Shown: positions 36,464 through 44,839 of the stretch, piece after piece | Numbering within the stretch: position 1 is the stretch's first letter | How the letters are laid out: each line of letters opens with the position of its first letter | Assembly: GCF_009671205.1 (NCBI RefSeq) | Contig: NZ_CP045309.1 | Span: forward strand, 6,280,001 to 6,344,000 | Length of the DNA: 64,000 nt | Origin: Micromonospora terminaliae | Lineage (GTDB): Bacteria; Actinomycetota; Actinomycetes; Mycobacteriales; Micromonosporaceae | Direction of reading: 5' to 3' | Position numbers and translations under genes: made by a program | Notes under the pieces: generated by a model | What the model was told of the DNA's origin: nothing | Database searches by the model: none | The model's input: only the letters and a program-made list of their open reading frames with translations

Positions 36464-37711
36464 TCAGGCGAACACGGGGTGGGGGTGGTGGTCGGTGTCC
36501 GGCGCGGGCGGGCGGCCCAGCGCGGGGTCGTGCGCGCCCCGGGCGGCGTGCCGGGCCAGCAGCACCCAGTTGGTGACGGCCAGGCTGCCGAGCAGCACGG
36601 TGAAGCCGATCAGCGAGGTGAGCATCAGCCCGGGGCTCACCGGCGAGACGGCCTGCCCGGTCGGCAGCAGCCCGTACGCGACCCAGGGCTGGCGCCCCAC
36701 CTCGCGGGCGATCCAGCCGAGGATCACCGCGACGAAGGGCAGCGGCACGGCGAGCAGCACCAGCCAGAGCGGGAACTTCAGCCGGATGAGCCAGTCCCGC
36801 CAGAGCAGCGGCAGCAGGAACCAGACGCAGCCCAGCGTGAAGCCGATCATGATCATGAAGCCCAGGCCGACGTTGGATAGCACCGGTGGCGTGTAGTCGC
36901 CCGGGCCGAACCGCGCCGTCCACTCGGCGACCAGCGCGTCGCGGTCGGCCCCGCCGCCGAACTTGGTCGGCTGGAGTTCACCTATCGGCCCGAACTGCGC
37001 GAAGCCGAAGCCCTGGAGCGTGGTCACCGCGAGCGCCGCGGTGATCAGGCCGAGCCGCAGCGACTTCCGGAAGAGCGCGAAATCGGGGGTACGCCGGATC
37101 AGGTGCCAGGCGCTGACCGCGGCCATCAGCATCCCGCCGGTGACCAGGCCGGCCGAGACCACGTGGCCGAAGGCGAAGCCGAGGGTGGGGTTGGTCAGCA
37201 GCGCGCCGAAGTCGGTGAGGTGGGCGACGCCGTCGCGCACCTCGTAGCCGACGGGGTGCTGGAGCCACGCGTTGGCCACCATGATCCAGAATGCCGAGGC
37301 GTACGCGGTGAGCGCGACGCCCCAGAGCAGCGCCAGGTGGACGCCGCGCCGCAGCCGGTGCCAGCCGAAGATCCACATGCCGAGGAACGTGGACTCCAGG
37401 AAGAACGCGACCAGCGTCTCGATGGCCAGCGGCGCCCCGAACACGTTGCCCACGTAGCGCGACAGGCCGCTCCAGTTCAGCCCGAACTGGAACTCCATGA
37501 CGATCCCGGTGGCGATCCCGAGCACGTAGTTGATCACGTAGAGCTGGCCCCAGAAGCGGGTCAGCCGCTCGTAGACCGGTTTGCCCGTGACGAAGCCGGC
37601 GGTCTGGAGGCCGACCAGCAGCGTGACCAGGCCGAGAGTGACCACCGCGAACAGGAAGTGGATCGAGGTGGTCGTGGCGAACTGCAGGCGGGCGAGGAGC
37701 AGGGGGTCCAT
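36464..37711 (-). CDS. cydA: Cytochrome bd ubiquinol oxidase subunit I
   Basis: 415 residues from ATG 37711, with GGGAGG seven bases upstream. Contains the heme ligand His in TTTSIHFLFAVVT, GLNWSGLSRYVGNVFGAPLAIETL, FFLESTFLGMW and the quinol-site GWIAREVGRQPWVAYGLLPT. The length indicates the short-Q-loop type usual in Gram-positives. High-affinity terminal oxidase for low oxygen or respiratory stress. First gene of cydABDC; a 26-bp near-palindrome covers its promoter. Confidence 0.95.
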   Translation of the reverse strand: MDPLLLARLQFATTTSIHFLFAVVTLGLVTLLVGLQTAGFVTGKPVYERLTRFWGQLYVINYVLGIATGIVMEFQFGLNWSGLSRYVGNVFGAPLAIETLVAFFLESTFLGMWIFGWHRLRRGVHLALLWGVALTAYASAFWIMVANAWLQHPVGYEVRDGVAHLTDFGALLTNPTLGFAFGHVVSAGLVTGGMLMAAVSAWHLIRRTPDFALFRKSLRLGLITAALAVTTLQGFGFAQFGPIGELQPTKFGGGADRDALVAEWTARFGPGDYTPPVLSNVGLGFMIMIGFTLGCVWFLLPLLWRDWLIRLKFPLWLVLLAVPLPFVAVILGWIAREVGRQPWVAYGLLPTGQAVSPVSPGLMLTSLIGFTVLLGSLAVTNWVLLARHAARGAHDPALGRPPAPDTDHHPHPVFA

Positions 37712-37743
37712 GGCCGTTCCTCCCACGGGTTGACTCGCTTCTC

Positions 37744-37771
37744 ATAGCGAGCCTACACGTAGTCTCGCTAC
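37744..37771 (-). promoter_or_regulatory. Operator-like double palindrome over the cydA promoter
   Basis: TAGCGAG (37745-37751) and CTCGCTA (37764-37770) flank an inner CTAC-AC-GTAG (37753-37762). The right half reads GTAGTCTCGCTAC (37759-37771), one base different from the padR site; the left half is the same 13-mer inverted with two changes. On the minus strand a TAGGCT within it could be the cydA -10. Confidence 0.6.
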
Positions 37772-37812
37772 CTATGCGGCCCGGTGGCGGCGCCGGGCCG
37801 GGTTCCCGTCGG

Positions 37813-38718
37813 TCAGCTCAGGAAGAGGGAAATCGGCAGGGCGACCAGCAGGGACGCGACCGACAGCGCAGTGGCGCCGAGCACCCGCGGCGGCTCGTCC
37901 GCGACCATGAGCCGCTGCATCCGCACGTCGAGGTCGCGGTCGCCCAGGCCCAGCGTGCCGGCCGGGGTGACCCGGTGCCCGGCGGCGGCGAACCGGCGCA
38001 GCGCACCCGCCAGAGGCTCCCCCGCGTGCAGCTCACGGGCCTTGTCGTCGGCGCGCATCTCGACCAGCAGCGCCACCCGCTCGTGCGCGTCCCGCACCCA
38101 GCGGAACCAGGGCAGCGCCCGGCAGAGCGCGGTGAACGGGAGCAGCACCAGGTCGTGCCGCTCTTGGGCGTGCGCGCGCTCGTGGGTGAGCACGGCCGCC
38201 AGCTCCGCCCGGTCGAGCAGGCTCAGCGTGCCGGCGCTCACGACCACCCGCGGCTTCACCCCGGGAAGGCAGTACGCCGCCGCGCTCGGGTGGTCGAGCA
38301 CCAGCGCGCCGGGCACGGTCGGGTCGCGGCGGGCGACCAGGCTGAGCAGCTCCCGGTGCCGGCGCTGGGCGCGGACGCTGCCGTGGATGCTGCGCACGGT
38401 CGTGGTGAGCAGCACCGCGCCGATGCCGAAGCCGACCCCGACGAGGCCCAGGTGCAGCGCGCCCAGCCCGGCCGGCAGGGTGCCGTGGGCCAGGTCGTCG
38501 ACGAGGGTCAGCAGGGCGCTACCGGTCGGCAGCCCGTACGCGCTCAGCCCGAGCGCCATGGGCAGCCCCATGGCGGACAGGCCGAGCGCCAGCCCGACCG
38601 CCTGCCAGCAGACGATCGCCACCCGCGGGGCCTGCCAGGTCCACCGCGCGGCGGCCAGGACCTGCGCGGTCAGCCAGCAGGCCAGGATGGTCGCGGCGAA
38701 GTGCAGGGCGTACGCCAC
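37813..38718 (-). CDS. M56 family (BlaR1-like) membrane metallopeptidase
   Basis: 301 residues from GTG 38718, ten bases after the blaI stop; in-frame starts further upstream would overlap blaI. Four membrane spans surround a zinc-protease segment with HERAH at residues 179-183 (LTHERAHAQERHDLVLLPF). There is no extracellular penicillin-binding sensor domain, so the input is not beta-lactam sensing as in BlaR1. With BlaI just upstream it is the expected derepressing protease. It is convergent with no gene; cydA starts 102 bp further along the same strand. Confidence 0.85.
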   Translation of the reverse strand: MAYALHFAATILACWLTAQVLAAARWTWQAPRVAIVCWQAVGLALGLSAMGLPMALGLSAYGLPTGSALLTLVDDLAHGTLPAGLGALHLGLVGVGFGIGAVLLTTTVRSIHGSVRAQRRHRELLSLVARRDPTVPGALVLDHPSAAAYCLPGVKPRVVVSAGTLSLLDRAELAAVLTHERAHAQERHDLVLLPFTALCRALPWFRWVRDAHERVALLVEMRADDKARELHAGEPLAGALRRFAAAGHRVTPAGTLGLGDRDLDVRMQRLMVADEPPRVLGATALSVASLLVALPISLFLS

Positions 38719-38728
38719 GGCGGCCGCC

Positions 38729-39157
38729 CTACCGGTCCGTCGCCTCGTCGAGCGCCGGGCCACCGGCCCGCGGGTCCTCGACCCGGTCGGTCAGCCCGGC
38801 CTCGGCGCTGAGCGCCGCGCGCAGCACGTCCGCCTCGGTGCCGGTCACCGAGCGGGCGAAGCGCACCAACGCGGCGTCCCGGCTGCCACCGAGGTCGAGA
38901 GCGTCGAGCATGAGCTGGGCGATGTGCGCCTCGCGGGTGGCGGCCGGCCGGTAACGCCAGGCCCGCCCCTCCCGCTCGCGCTGCACCATGCCCTTGCCGG
39001 CGAGCCGGTCGAGCACGGTCATCACCGTCGTGTAGGCCAGCTCGCGCCCGTCCAGGGCGTCGGCGACCTCGCGTACGGTCACGCCGTCCGACGTGGCGGG
39101 GACCGAGTCCCACAGCACGTCCATCACCGCACGTTCCAGATCACCGAGCCGAGTCAC
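38729..39157 (-). CDS. blaI: BlaI/MecI/CopY family transcriptional regulator
   Basis: 142 residues from GTG 39157. Winged helix GDLERAVMDVLWDS, VTVREVADAL, YTTVMTVLDRLAGKGMVQRER, followed by a dimerisation helix that M56 proteases cleave in characterised systems. TAGGAT (39169-39164) ends six bases before the GTG, so it is probably leaderless. A CTAC-N5-GTAG palindrome overlaps this promoter. Next to cydABDC, it may regulate respiration rather than beta-lactam resistance; mycobacterial BlaI likewise has respiratory and ATP-synthase targets (family knowledge). Confidence 0.92.
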   Translation of the reverse strand: MTRLGDLERAVMDVLWDSVPATSDGVTVREVADALDGRELAYTTVMTVLDRLAGKGMVQREREGRAWRYRPAATREAHIAQLMLDALDLGGSRDAALVRFARSVTGTEADVLRAALSAEAGLTDRVEDPRAGGPALDEATDR

Positions 39158-39165
39158 CCCGTAAT

Positions 39166-39183
39166 CCTACCTCGCGTAGTAGG
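39166..39183 (-). promoter_or_regulatory. Candidate BlaI operator over its own promoter
   Basis: CCTACCTCGCGTAGTAGG. CTAC (39167-39170) and GTAG (39176-39179) flank CTCGC, a core also present in the cydA element. The minus-strand -10 TAGGAT overlaps its left end. Confidence 0.5.
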
Positions 39184-39206
39184 TGACCCCGCAGGCCGGC
39201 AGGGGG

Positions 39207-39854
39207 CTACCCGACCGCCCAGTCGGCCAGGCCCCGGAGCAGGAGGAGAACCAGCAGCGGAGCCCCGATCACCCAGGCGAACACCGCCGTGGTGAACAGC
39301 GCTCCGCTGATGCGGCGGCGCGGCTCGGTGGCCCGGTCGGTGCCGGCCGCCGCCGCCCGGCGGCGGGCCGAGGGCGGGCGGAAGTCGAGCGGGTCCGCGC
39401 GGCGGGTCGGCCGGACGAACAGCCCGCCGGCGCAGGCGAGCACCGCCACCGACAGCAGCACGCAGGCGAGCCAGGCGGGATACAGGCCGGACGGGTCGCG
39501 CCGGCCGCCGCCGACCTGGGCCGGGGCGAGCGGGGCGACCGCCCAGGCCGCCGCGGCGACCAGCACCCCGTACCCCAGGAGCAGCCCGGTCGTGGCCCAC
39601 GCCCGCCGGACCGGCAGCCCGGCCGCGGCGGCCGGCGGCGTGTGCACGAGCGTGCCGATCGGCACCGCGAGCAGGAAGAACAGGATCTGGGCGTAGCCGT
39701 GCGGGTGCCAGTGCCGCTGCGCCGCCCGGGCTCCGGCGGCGGCACCGGACAGGTCGACGAGCCAGAGCGTGCCGGCGGCGGCGACACCGAGGGCCAGCAG
39801 GCTCAGCACGACGCGCGTCGCCCGGCTCTCGACGGCCGGAAAGGGGTTGATCAC
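39207..39854 (-). CDS. Membrane protein of unknown function
   Basis: 215 residues from GTG 39854, seven bases after TACCCT (39867-39862), which would make it leaderless; another in-frame start lies at 39881. Five to six hydrophobic segments are visible, including VVLSLLALGVAAAGTLWLVDL, and a basic linker DPLDFRPPSARRRAAA before the last span. A His-rich stretch HWHPHGYAQILFF lies near residue 50. No known domain recognised. Confidence 0.55.
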   Translation of the reverse strand: MINPFPAVESRATRVVLSLLALGVAAAGTLWLVDLSGAAAGARAAQRHWHPHGYAQILFFLLAVPIGTLVHTPPAAAAGLPVRRAWATTGLLLGYGVLVAAAAWAVAPLAPAQVGGGRRDPSGLYPAWLACVLLSVAVLACAGGLFVRPTRRADPLDFRPPSARRRAAAAGTDRATEPRRRISGALFTTAVFAWVIGAPLLVLLLLRGLADWAVG

Positions 39855-39885
39855 GCCCAGCAGGGTAGGGCAGGCCCGCACCGGA

Positions 39886-39919
39886 AAGAGTGGCCGTCCG
39901 CTCGGCGGAGGCCACTCTT
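39886..39919 (-). terminator. Terminator of the deoC-aldehyde dehydrogenase operon
   Basis: AAGAGTGGCC (39886-39895) pairs perfectly with GGCCACTCTT (39910-39919), loop 14 bases, 17 bases beyond the stop at 39936. Confidence 0.65.
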
Positions 39920-39935
39920 CCCGTTCGGTACGGGG

Positions 39936-40760
39936 TCAGACGCCCTTGGGGTGCCAGACCGTCTTGGTCTCCAGGAGCGTGGTCATCCGGGTGACGCCCG
40001 GGTCGGCGTACCAGTCGTTGTCGGCCGGGGCCGGCCGGAGCACCCGCTTCAGGTTCTCCGCGGCCTTGACCTCCAGCTCCGCCGCCAGCTCGGCGTCGGC
40101 GACCCCGGTCAGGTCGATGGCGTTGACGTCCATGTGCGCCGCCAGCGTCGGCACGGTCTCGGACAGCCGGCCGGTGAGGATGTTGACCACTCCGCCCGGC
40201 AGGTCGGAGGTGGCCAGCACCTCGGCCAGGGTCACGGCCGCCAGCGGCGCCGACGGGGAGGCCGCCACCACCACGGTGTTCCCGGTCACGATCGCCGGGG
40301 CGATCACGCTGACCAGGCCGAGCAGCGCCGGGGACTCGGGGGCCACCACGGCCACCAGGCCGGTCGGCTCGGGCGCGGAGAGGTTGAAGTACGGCCCGGC
40401 CACCGGGTTCGCACCGCCGTAGACCTGGGGGAGCTTGTCGGACCAGCCCGCGTACCAGACCCAGCGGTCGATGGCCGCGTCCACCTCGTCGGCGGACGCG
40501 CCCAGGGCGACGAACTGGTCCCGCCGGCCCTCCAGCATCTCGGCGACCCGGTAGAGGATCTGACCGCGGTTGTACGCGGTCGCCCCGGCCCAGCCCTTCA
40601 CGGCGGCCCGGGCGGCGACGACGGCGTCCCGCGCGTCCTTGCGCGAGGCCAGCGACACGTTGGAGTCCTGCACGAGATACGACCGTCCCGACTCGCTGCG
40701 CGGGAACTTCCCGCCGATGAAGAGCTTGTACGTCTTGCGTACCGCGACCCGCTCAGACAT
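39936..40760 (-). CDS. Truncated aldehyde dehydrogenase-like protein without catalytic domain
   Basis: 274 residues, about 55% of normal ALDH length. The N-terminal cofactor-binding part is recognisable (YRVAEMLEGRRDQFVAL, VAPESPALLGLVSVIAPAIVTGNTVVV, LPGGVVNILTG), but the ELGG glutamate motif and the catalytic-cysteine domain are missing; the protein ends with a short unrelated tail (DWYADPGVTRMTTLLETKTVW). Composition and codon use match its neighbours and there is no frameshift remnant, so it looks like a maintained truncated paralogue. It overlaps the full ALDH gene by eight bases. It may act as an accessory subunit (inference). Confidence 0.75.
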   Translation of the reverse strand: MSERVAVRKTYKLFIGGKFPRSESGRSYLVQDSNVSLASRKDARDAVVAARAAVKGWAGATAYNRGQILYRVAEMLEGRRDQFVALGASADEVDAAIDRWVWYAGWSDKLPQVYGGANPVAGPYFNLSAPEPTGLVAVVAPESPALLGLVSVIAPAIVTGNTVVVAASPSAPLAAVTLAEVLATSDLPGGVVNILTGRLSETVPTLAAHMDVNAIDLTGVADAELAAELEVKAAENLKRVLRPAPADNDWYADPGVTRMTTLLETKTVWHPKGV

Positions 40761-42183
40761 TGAGGTACGCCTCCAGCCCGTGCCGGCCGCCCTCGCGACC
40801 GTAGCCCGACTCCTTGTAGCCGCCGAACGGCGAGGTGGGGTCGAACTTGTTGAACGTGTTGGCCCAGACCACGCCGGCGCGCAGCCGGTCGGCCATCCAC
40901 AGGATCCGGGAGCCCTTGTCGGTCCAGATCCCGGCCGACAGCCCGTACGGCGTGTTGTTGGCCTTCTCCACGGCCTCGGCCGGGGTGCGGAAGGTCAGCA
41001 CGGACAGCACCGGGCCGAAGATCTCCTCGCGGGCGATCCGGTGCGCCTGGGTGACACCGGTGAAGATGGTCGGCGCGAACCAGAAGCCGCGGTCCGGCAG
41101 CTCACACGGCGGCGACCAGCGCTCGGCGCCCTCGGCCGAGCCGGCCTCGGACAGCTCCCGGATCCGGGCGAGCTGCGCGGCCGAGTTGATCGCGCCGATA
41201 TCGGTGTTCTTGTCCAGCGGGTCGCCGACCCGGAGCTGCGCCATCCGCCGCTTGAGCGACTCCAGCACCCGGTCGGCGACCGACTCCTGGATCAGCAGCC
41301 GGGAGCCGGCGCAGCAGACGTGCCCCTGGTTGAAGAAGATGCCGTTGACGATGCCCTCGACGGCCTGGTCGACGGGCGCGTCGTCGAAGACGATGTTGGC
41401 GGCCTTGCCGCCCAGCTCCAGGGTCAGCTTCTTGCGGGTGCCGGCGACCGCCCGGGCGATGGCCTTGCCGACCTCGGTGGAGCCGGTGAAGGCGACCTTG
41501 TCCACGCCCGGGTGCTCGACCAGGGCCCGGCCGGTCTCGCCGGCGCCCGTGACGATGTTGACGACGCCGGCCGGCAGGTCGGCCTGCTGGCAGATCTCGG
41601 CGAAGAGCAGCGCGGTCAGCGGGGTGGTCTCGGCCGGCTTGAGCACCACGGTGTTGCCGGCCGCGAGCGCCGGGGCGATCTTCCAGGCCAGCATGAGCAG
41701 CGGGAAGTTCCACGGGATGACCTGCGCCGCAACCCCAAGGGGTTGCGGGTTCGCGCCGAAGCCGGCGTGCTCCAGCTTGTCGGCCCAGCCGGCGTAGTAG
41801 AAGAAGTGCGCGGCGACGAGCGGCACGTCGACGTCGCGGGACTCCTTGATCGGCTTGCCGTTGTCCAGCGACTCCAGCACGGCCAGCTCGCGGGAGCGTT
41901 CCTGGATGATCCGCGCGATCCGGTACAGGTACTTGGCCCGGTCCCGGCCCGGCATCGGACCCCAGACCTTCTCGTACGCCGCGCGGGCGGCGCGGACCGC
42001 CCGGTCCACGTCCTGGCTGCCGGCCTCGGCGATCTCGGCCAGCACCTCCTCGGAGGCCGGGTTGATCGACTTGAAGCTGCCGCCGTCGGTCGGGTCGACG
42101 AACTTGCCGTCGACGAAGAGCCCGTACGAGGGCTTGATGTCCACCACCGAGCGCGACTCGGGGGCGGGTGCGTATTCGAACAT
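40753..42183 (-). CDS. NAD(P)-dependent aldehyde dehydrogenase
   Basis: 476 residues, full-length. PWNFPLLMLAWKIAPALAAGNT, FTGSTEVGK, catalytic Glu in LELGGKAANIV and catalytic Cys in NQGHVCCAGSRLL are all present, as is EEIFGPVLSVLTF. Located five bases after deoC, whose reaction releases acetaldehyde; oxidation of that acetaldehyde is the simplest function (inference). Other aldehydes are possible. Confidence 0.9.
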   Translation of the reverse strand: MFEYAPAPESRSVVDIKPSYGLFVDGKFVDPTDGGSFKSINPASEEVLAEIAEAGSQDVDRAVRAARAAYEKVWGPMPGRDRAKYLYRIARIIQERSRELAVLESLDNGKPIKESRDVDVPLVAAHFFYYAGWADKLEHAGFGANPQPLGVAAQVIPWNFPLLMLAWKIAPALAAGNTVVLKPAETTPLTALLFAEICQQADLPAGVVNIVTGAGETGRALVEHPGVDKVAFTGSTEVGKAIARAVAGTRKKLTLELGGKAANIVFDDAPVDQAVEGIVNGIFFNQGHVCCAGSRLLIQESVADRVLESLKRRMAQLRVGDPLDKNTDIGAINSAAQLARIRELSEAGSAEGAERWSPPCELPDRGFWFAPTIFTGVTQAHRIAREEIFGPVLSVLTFRTPAEAVEKANNTPYGLSAGIWTDKGSRILWMADRLRAGVVWANTFNKFDPTSPFGGYKESGYGREGGRHGLEAYLNV

Positions 42184-42188
42184 CGCGC

Positions 42189-43148
42189 TCAGTCCAGGGT
42201 GAAGTAGTCGGGGCCGGCGTAGACGCCGGTCGTCAGCTTGGTGCGCTGCATGAGCAGGTCGTTGAGGAGGCTGGACGCGCCGAACCGGAACCAGTCCGGG
42301 TCCAGCCAGTCGGCGCCGACGGTCTCGTTGACCATGACCAGGTACTTGATGGCGTCCTTGGTGGTCTTGATGCCGCCGGCCGGCTTCACGCCGACCTGCC
42401 GCCCGGTGGCGGCGCGGAAGTCGCGGACCGCCTCCAGCATCACGAGCGTCACCGGCGGGGTGGCGGCGACCGGGACCTTGCCGGTGGAGGTCTTGATGAA
42501 GTCGCCGCCGGCCAGCATGGCCAGCCAGGACGCCCGGCGCACGTTGTCGTAGGTGGCCAGCTCGCCGGTCTCCAGGATCACCTTGAGGTGGGCGTCACCA
42601 CAGGCCTCCTTGGTGGCCACGATCTCGTCGTAGACCTCCTTGTAGCGGCCGGCCAGGAACGCGCCCCGGTTGATCACCATGTCGATCTCGTCGGCGCCGG
42701 CCGCGACGGCCGCCCGGGTGTCGGCGAGCTTGACCTCCAGCGGCGCCTGGCCCGACGGGAAGGCGGTCGCCACGCTGGCCAGGTGCACGCCGGAACCGCG
42801 CAGCACCTCGGCCACGTGGGGGACCATCGCGGGGTAGACGCAGACCGCGCCGACGTGCGGGCAGGACGGGTCGGCCGGGTCGGGGCGCAGCGCCTTGGCG
42901 GCGAGCGCCCGCACCTTGCCGGGGGTGTCGGCCCCCTCGAGGGTGGTCAGGTCGACCATCCGGATCGCCAGGTCGATGGCCTGGGCCTTCGCGGTGGTCT
43001 TGATGGAGCGGGTGCCGAGCTGTGCCGCCCGCTGCTCCGCGCCGACCTGGTCCACGCCGGGCAGGCCGTGCAGGAAGGTCCGCAGAGCGGTCTCGGATCG
43101 TCCCAGCTCGGAGAGCTCCGACCGGGCCGACGTCGCTGTCGCCGTCAT
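42189..43148 (-). CDS. deoC: Deoxyribose-phosphate aldolase
   Basis: 319 residues from ATG 43148; the longer frame adds six residues that overlap the promoter. Class I aldolase splitting deoxyribose-5-phosphate to acetaldehyde and glyceraldehyde-3-phosphate. VGAVCVYPAMVP, GADEIDMVINRGAFLAG, LKVILETGEL, Schiff-base Lys in DFIKTSTGK, and VGVKPAGGIKTTKDA are present. It heads an operon with two ALDH genes. TAGTAT (43161-43156) precedes the ATG by seven bases. Confidence 0.95.
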   Translation of the reverse strand: MTATATSARSELSELGRSETALRTFLHGLPGVDQVGAEQRAAQLGTRSIKTTAKAQAIDLAIRMVDLTTLEGADTPGKVRALAAKALRPDPADPSCPHVGAVCVYPAMVPHVAEVLRGSGVHLASVATAFPSGQAPLEVKLADTRAAVAAGADEIDMVINRGAFLAGRYKEVYDEIVATKEACGDAHLKVILETGELATYDNVRRASWLAMLAGGDFIKTSTGKVPVAATPPVTLVMLEAVRDFRAATGRQVGVKPAGGIKTTKDAIKYLVMVNETVGADWLDPDWFRFGASSLLNDLLMQRTKLTTGVYAGPDYFTLD

Positions 43149-43155
43149 GCCTCGA

Positions 43156-43161
43156 ATACTA
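43156..43161 (-). promoter_or_regulatory. -10 element of leaderless deoC
   Basis: TAGTAT on the minus strand ends seven bases before ATG 43148. It is one of the best matches to the TANNNT consensus in the window. Confidence 0.55.
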
Positions 43162-43270
43162 CGCACCCGCGCGTCGAGTGATCTTGGTCACGGCGGGCCC
43201 GCAGCGGCGCTCGCACGTGAGCGGCGTCGCTGGTCCGCCCGCACCCGCGATGCGCCCGCCCCGCGACCGG

Positions 43271-43276
43271 TAGGTT
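43271..43276 (+). promoter_or_regulatory. -10 element of upp
   Basis: TAGGTT ends eight bases before GTG 43285; no Shine-Dalgarno is seen, so a leaderless message is likely. Divergent from the deoC promoter across about 110 bp. Confidence 0.5.
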
Positions 43277-43284
43277 GAGCGATC

Positions 43285-43917
43285 GTGGACGTACACGTCA
43301 TTGACCACCCGCTCGCCCAGGCGCGGCTGACCGCCATGCGGGACGCCCGGACCGACTCGGCGTCGTTCCGGGCTGCGCTGCACGAACTCACCACCATGCT
43401 GGTGTACGAGGCCGCGCGCTCGTTCCCCGTCGAGAAGTACTCGATCCAGACCCCGGTCACCGCCACCGAGGGCACGCGGCTGGCGAACCCGCCGCTGCTG
43501 GTGCCGGTGCTGCGGGCCGGTCTCGGCATGGCCGACGCCGCACTCGGCCTGCTGCCCGAGTCGTCGATGGGCTTCGTCGGCCTGGCCCGCGACGAGCAGA
43601 CGTACGAGCCCCGCGCGTACATGGAGTCGCTGCCCCGGGACCTCACCGGCCTGCCGGTGCTGGTGCTCGACCCGATGCTGGCCACCGGTGGCTCGCTGGA
43701 GCACTGCTGCCGGCTGCTCGCCGACCGCGGCTGCACCGACATCACCGTGCTCTGCGTGCTGGCCGCGCCGGTCGGCATCGAGCGGCTGGAGCGCTCCGGC
43801 CTGCCGCTGCGCCTGGTGACGGCGAGCATCGACGAGGGCCTGAACGACCGCATGTTCATCGTCCCGGGCCTCGGCGACGCCGGCGACCGCCAGTTCGGCG
43901 GCATGCCCCGCTTCTAA
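43285..43917 (+). CDS. upp: Uracil phosphoribosyltransferase
   Basis: 210 residues from GTG 43285. Makes UMP from uracil and PRPP. The PRPP loop [13 protein letters not shown] and flanking [21 protein letters not shown] are standard, and the C-terminus DAGDRQFGG matches the uracil-binding end. Recaptures uracil released by the pyrimidine nucleoside phosphorylase. Divergent from deoC. Confidence 0.95.
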   Translation: MDVHVIDHPLAQARLTAMRDARTDSASFRAALHELTTMLVYEAARSFPVEKYSIQTPVTATEGTRLANPPLLVPVLRAGLGMADAALGLLPESSMGFVGLARDEQTYEPRAYMESLPRDLTGLPVLVLDPMLATGGSLEHCCRLLADRGCTDITVLCVLAAPVGIERLERSGLPLRLVTASIDEGLNDRMFIVPGLGDAGDRQFGGMPRF

Positions 43918-43928
43918 CCCGACCCAGC

Positions 43929-44005
43929 CGTCGATCATGGAGTTGTGGCAGCGGACAAGCGTCACCTACCGCCCGCAATCCGGCGCCACCACTCCATGAT
44001 CGACG
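43929..44005. repeat. Dispersed hairpin repeat, copy 1
   Basis: CGTCGATCATGGAGTTGTGG (43929-43948) pairs with CCACCACTCCATGATCGACG (43986-44005) with one mismatch; loop 37 bases. Begins 12 bases after the upp stop. Related copies at 44766-44820 and 58777-58845. Confidence 0.85.
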
Positions 44006-44060
44006 CGCGGCGGGCGCGTTGGCTCCCCCGGCGTGCGGGGAGGCGCTAGCGTTCCGGGCC

Positions 44061-44738
44061 ATGACTGGTGTTGCGCTCGCCGAAGAGCTGCTGCTGCTCG
44101 CCTATGACGACGAAACCGGCAAGGCGATCATGCCGCGGATCAGCCTGGACCTGGGCATGGCCGCCGCGGTGCTCGTCGAGCTGGCCCTGGCCGGCCGGAT
44201 CGCGTACGCCGACGGGAACCTGGCGGTCCTCGACCCGGCCCCGACGGGCGAGCCGATCGCCGACGAGGTCCTCGCCCGGATCGCCGCCGACACCCCGCAC
44301 ACCCCGTCGTCGTGGGTGCAGCGGCTGCGGCACGGCCTGCGCGACCGGATCCTCGGCGACCTCTGCGGCCGGGGCGTGGTCCGCGACGTCGACGAGACCG
44401 AGCTGGGCTTCATCCACGTGCACCGCTACCCGGTGGCGGACGCCTCGGTGGAGGCCGACATCCGGCAGCGGCTGGCCGACGCGCTGACCGGCGGGCAGCT
44501 CCCGGACGAGCGGACCGCCGCGCTCGCCACGCTGGTCGCGGTGCTGCGGATGGAGCCGGCGCTCGGCCTGACCGGCACGGCGGCCGAGGACGCCGGCAAG
44601 CGCCTGGACGAGATCGCGGCGGGCGCCGGCTTCTCGGGCACGGTGAGCATCGACGACAGCGTCGTCCGCCCCTCGGTGAGCCTGGTGATCGCCGCCCTGG
44701 CCGAAGCGGTGGACGCCGCCCTGGGCAAGCGCCCCTGA
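44061..44738 (+). CDS. GPP34 (Golgi phosphoprotein 3-like) family protein
   Basis: 225 residues. Helical GPP34 pattern: LAEELLLLAYDDETGKAIMP, LDLGMAAAVLVELALAGRIAYADG, SSWVQRLRHGLRDRILGDLCGRGVV. In eukaryotes this fold binds PI4P; in actinomycetes the family is abundant and of unknown function. TAGCGT (44047-44052) lies eight bases before the ATG, consistent with a leaderless message. Confidence 0.85.
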   Translation: MTGVALAEELLLLAYDDETGKAIMPRISLDLGMAAAVLVELALAGRIAYADGNLAVLDPAPTGEPIADEVLARIAADTPHTPSSWVQRLRHGLRDRILGDLCGRGVVRDVDETELGFIHVHRYPVADASVEADIRQRLADALTGGQLPDERTAALATLVAVLRMEPALGLTGTAAEDAGKRLDEIAAGAGFSGTVSIDDSVVRPSVSLVIAALAEAVDAALGKRP

Positions 44739-44765
44739 CGGCCTGGGCCCCCGGCCTCGCCCGTC

Positions 44766-44820
44766 GATCATGAAGTTGGCGGCAGGGAAAGCGATTGCCG
44801 ACGCCGCCAACTTCATGATC
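44766..44820. repeat. Dispersed hairpin repeat, copy 2
   Basis: GATCATGAAGTTGGCGGC (44766-44783) is perfectly complementary to 44803-44820, loop 19 bases. Lies between the convergent GPP34 and phosphosugar mutase genes, where it could act as a bidirectional terminator. Confidence 0.85.
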
Positions 44821-44839
44821 ACCGCCGACGTGGCGCGGG

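Noticed and set aside
39936..40760. Pseudogene fragment of the adjacent aldehyde dehydrogenase
   Set aside because: The frame is intact, it overlaps its neighbour in the manner of coupled genes, and no decayed catalytic half follows; kept as a real short gene.
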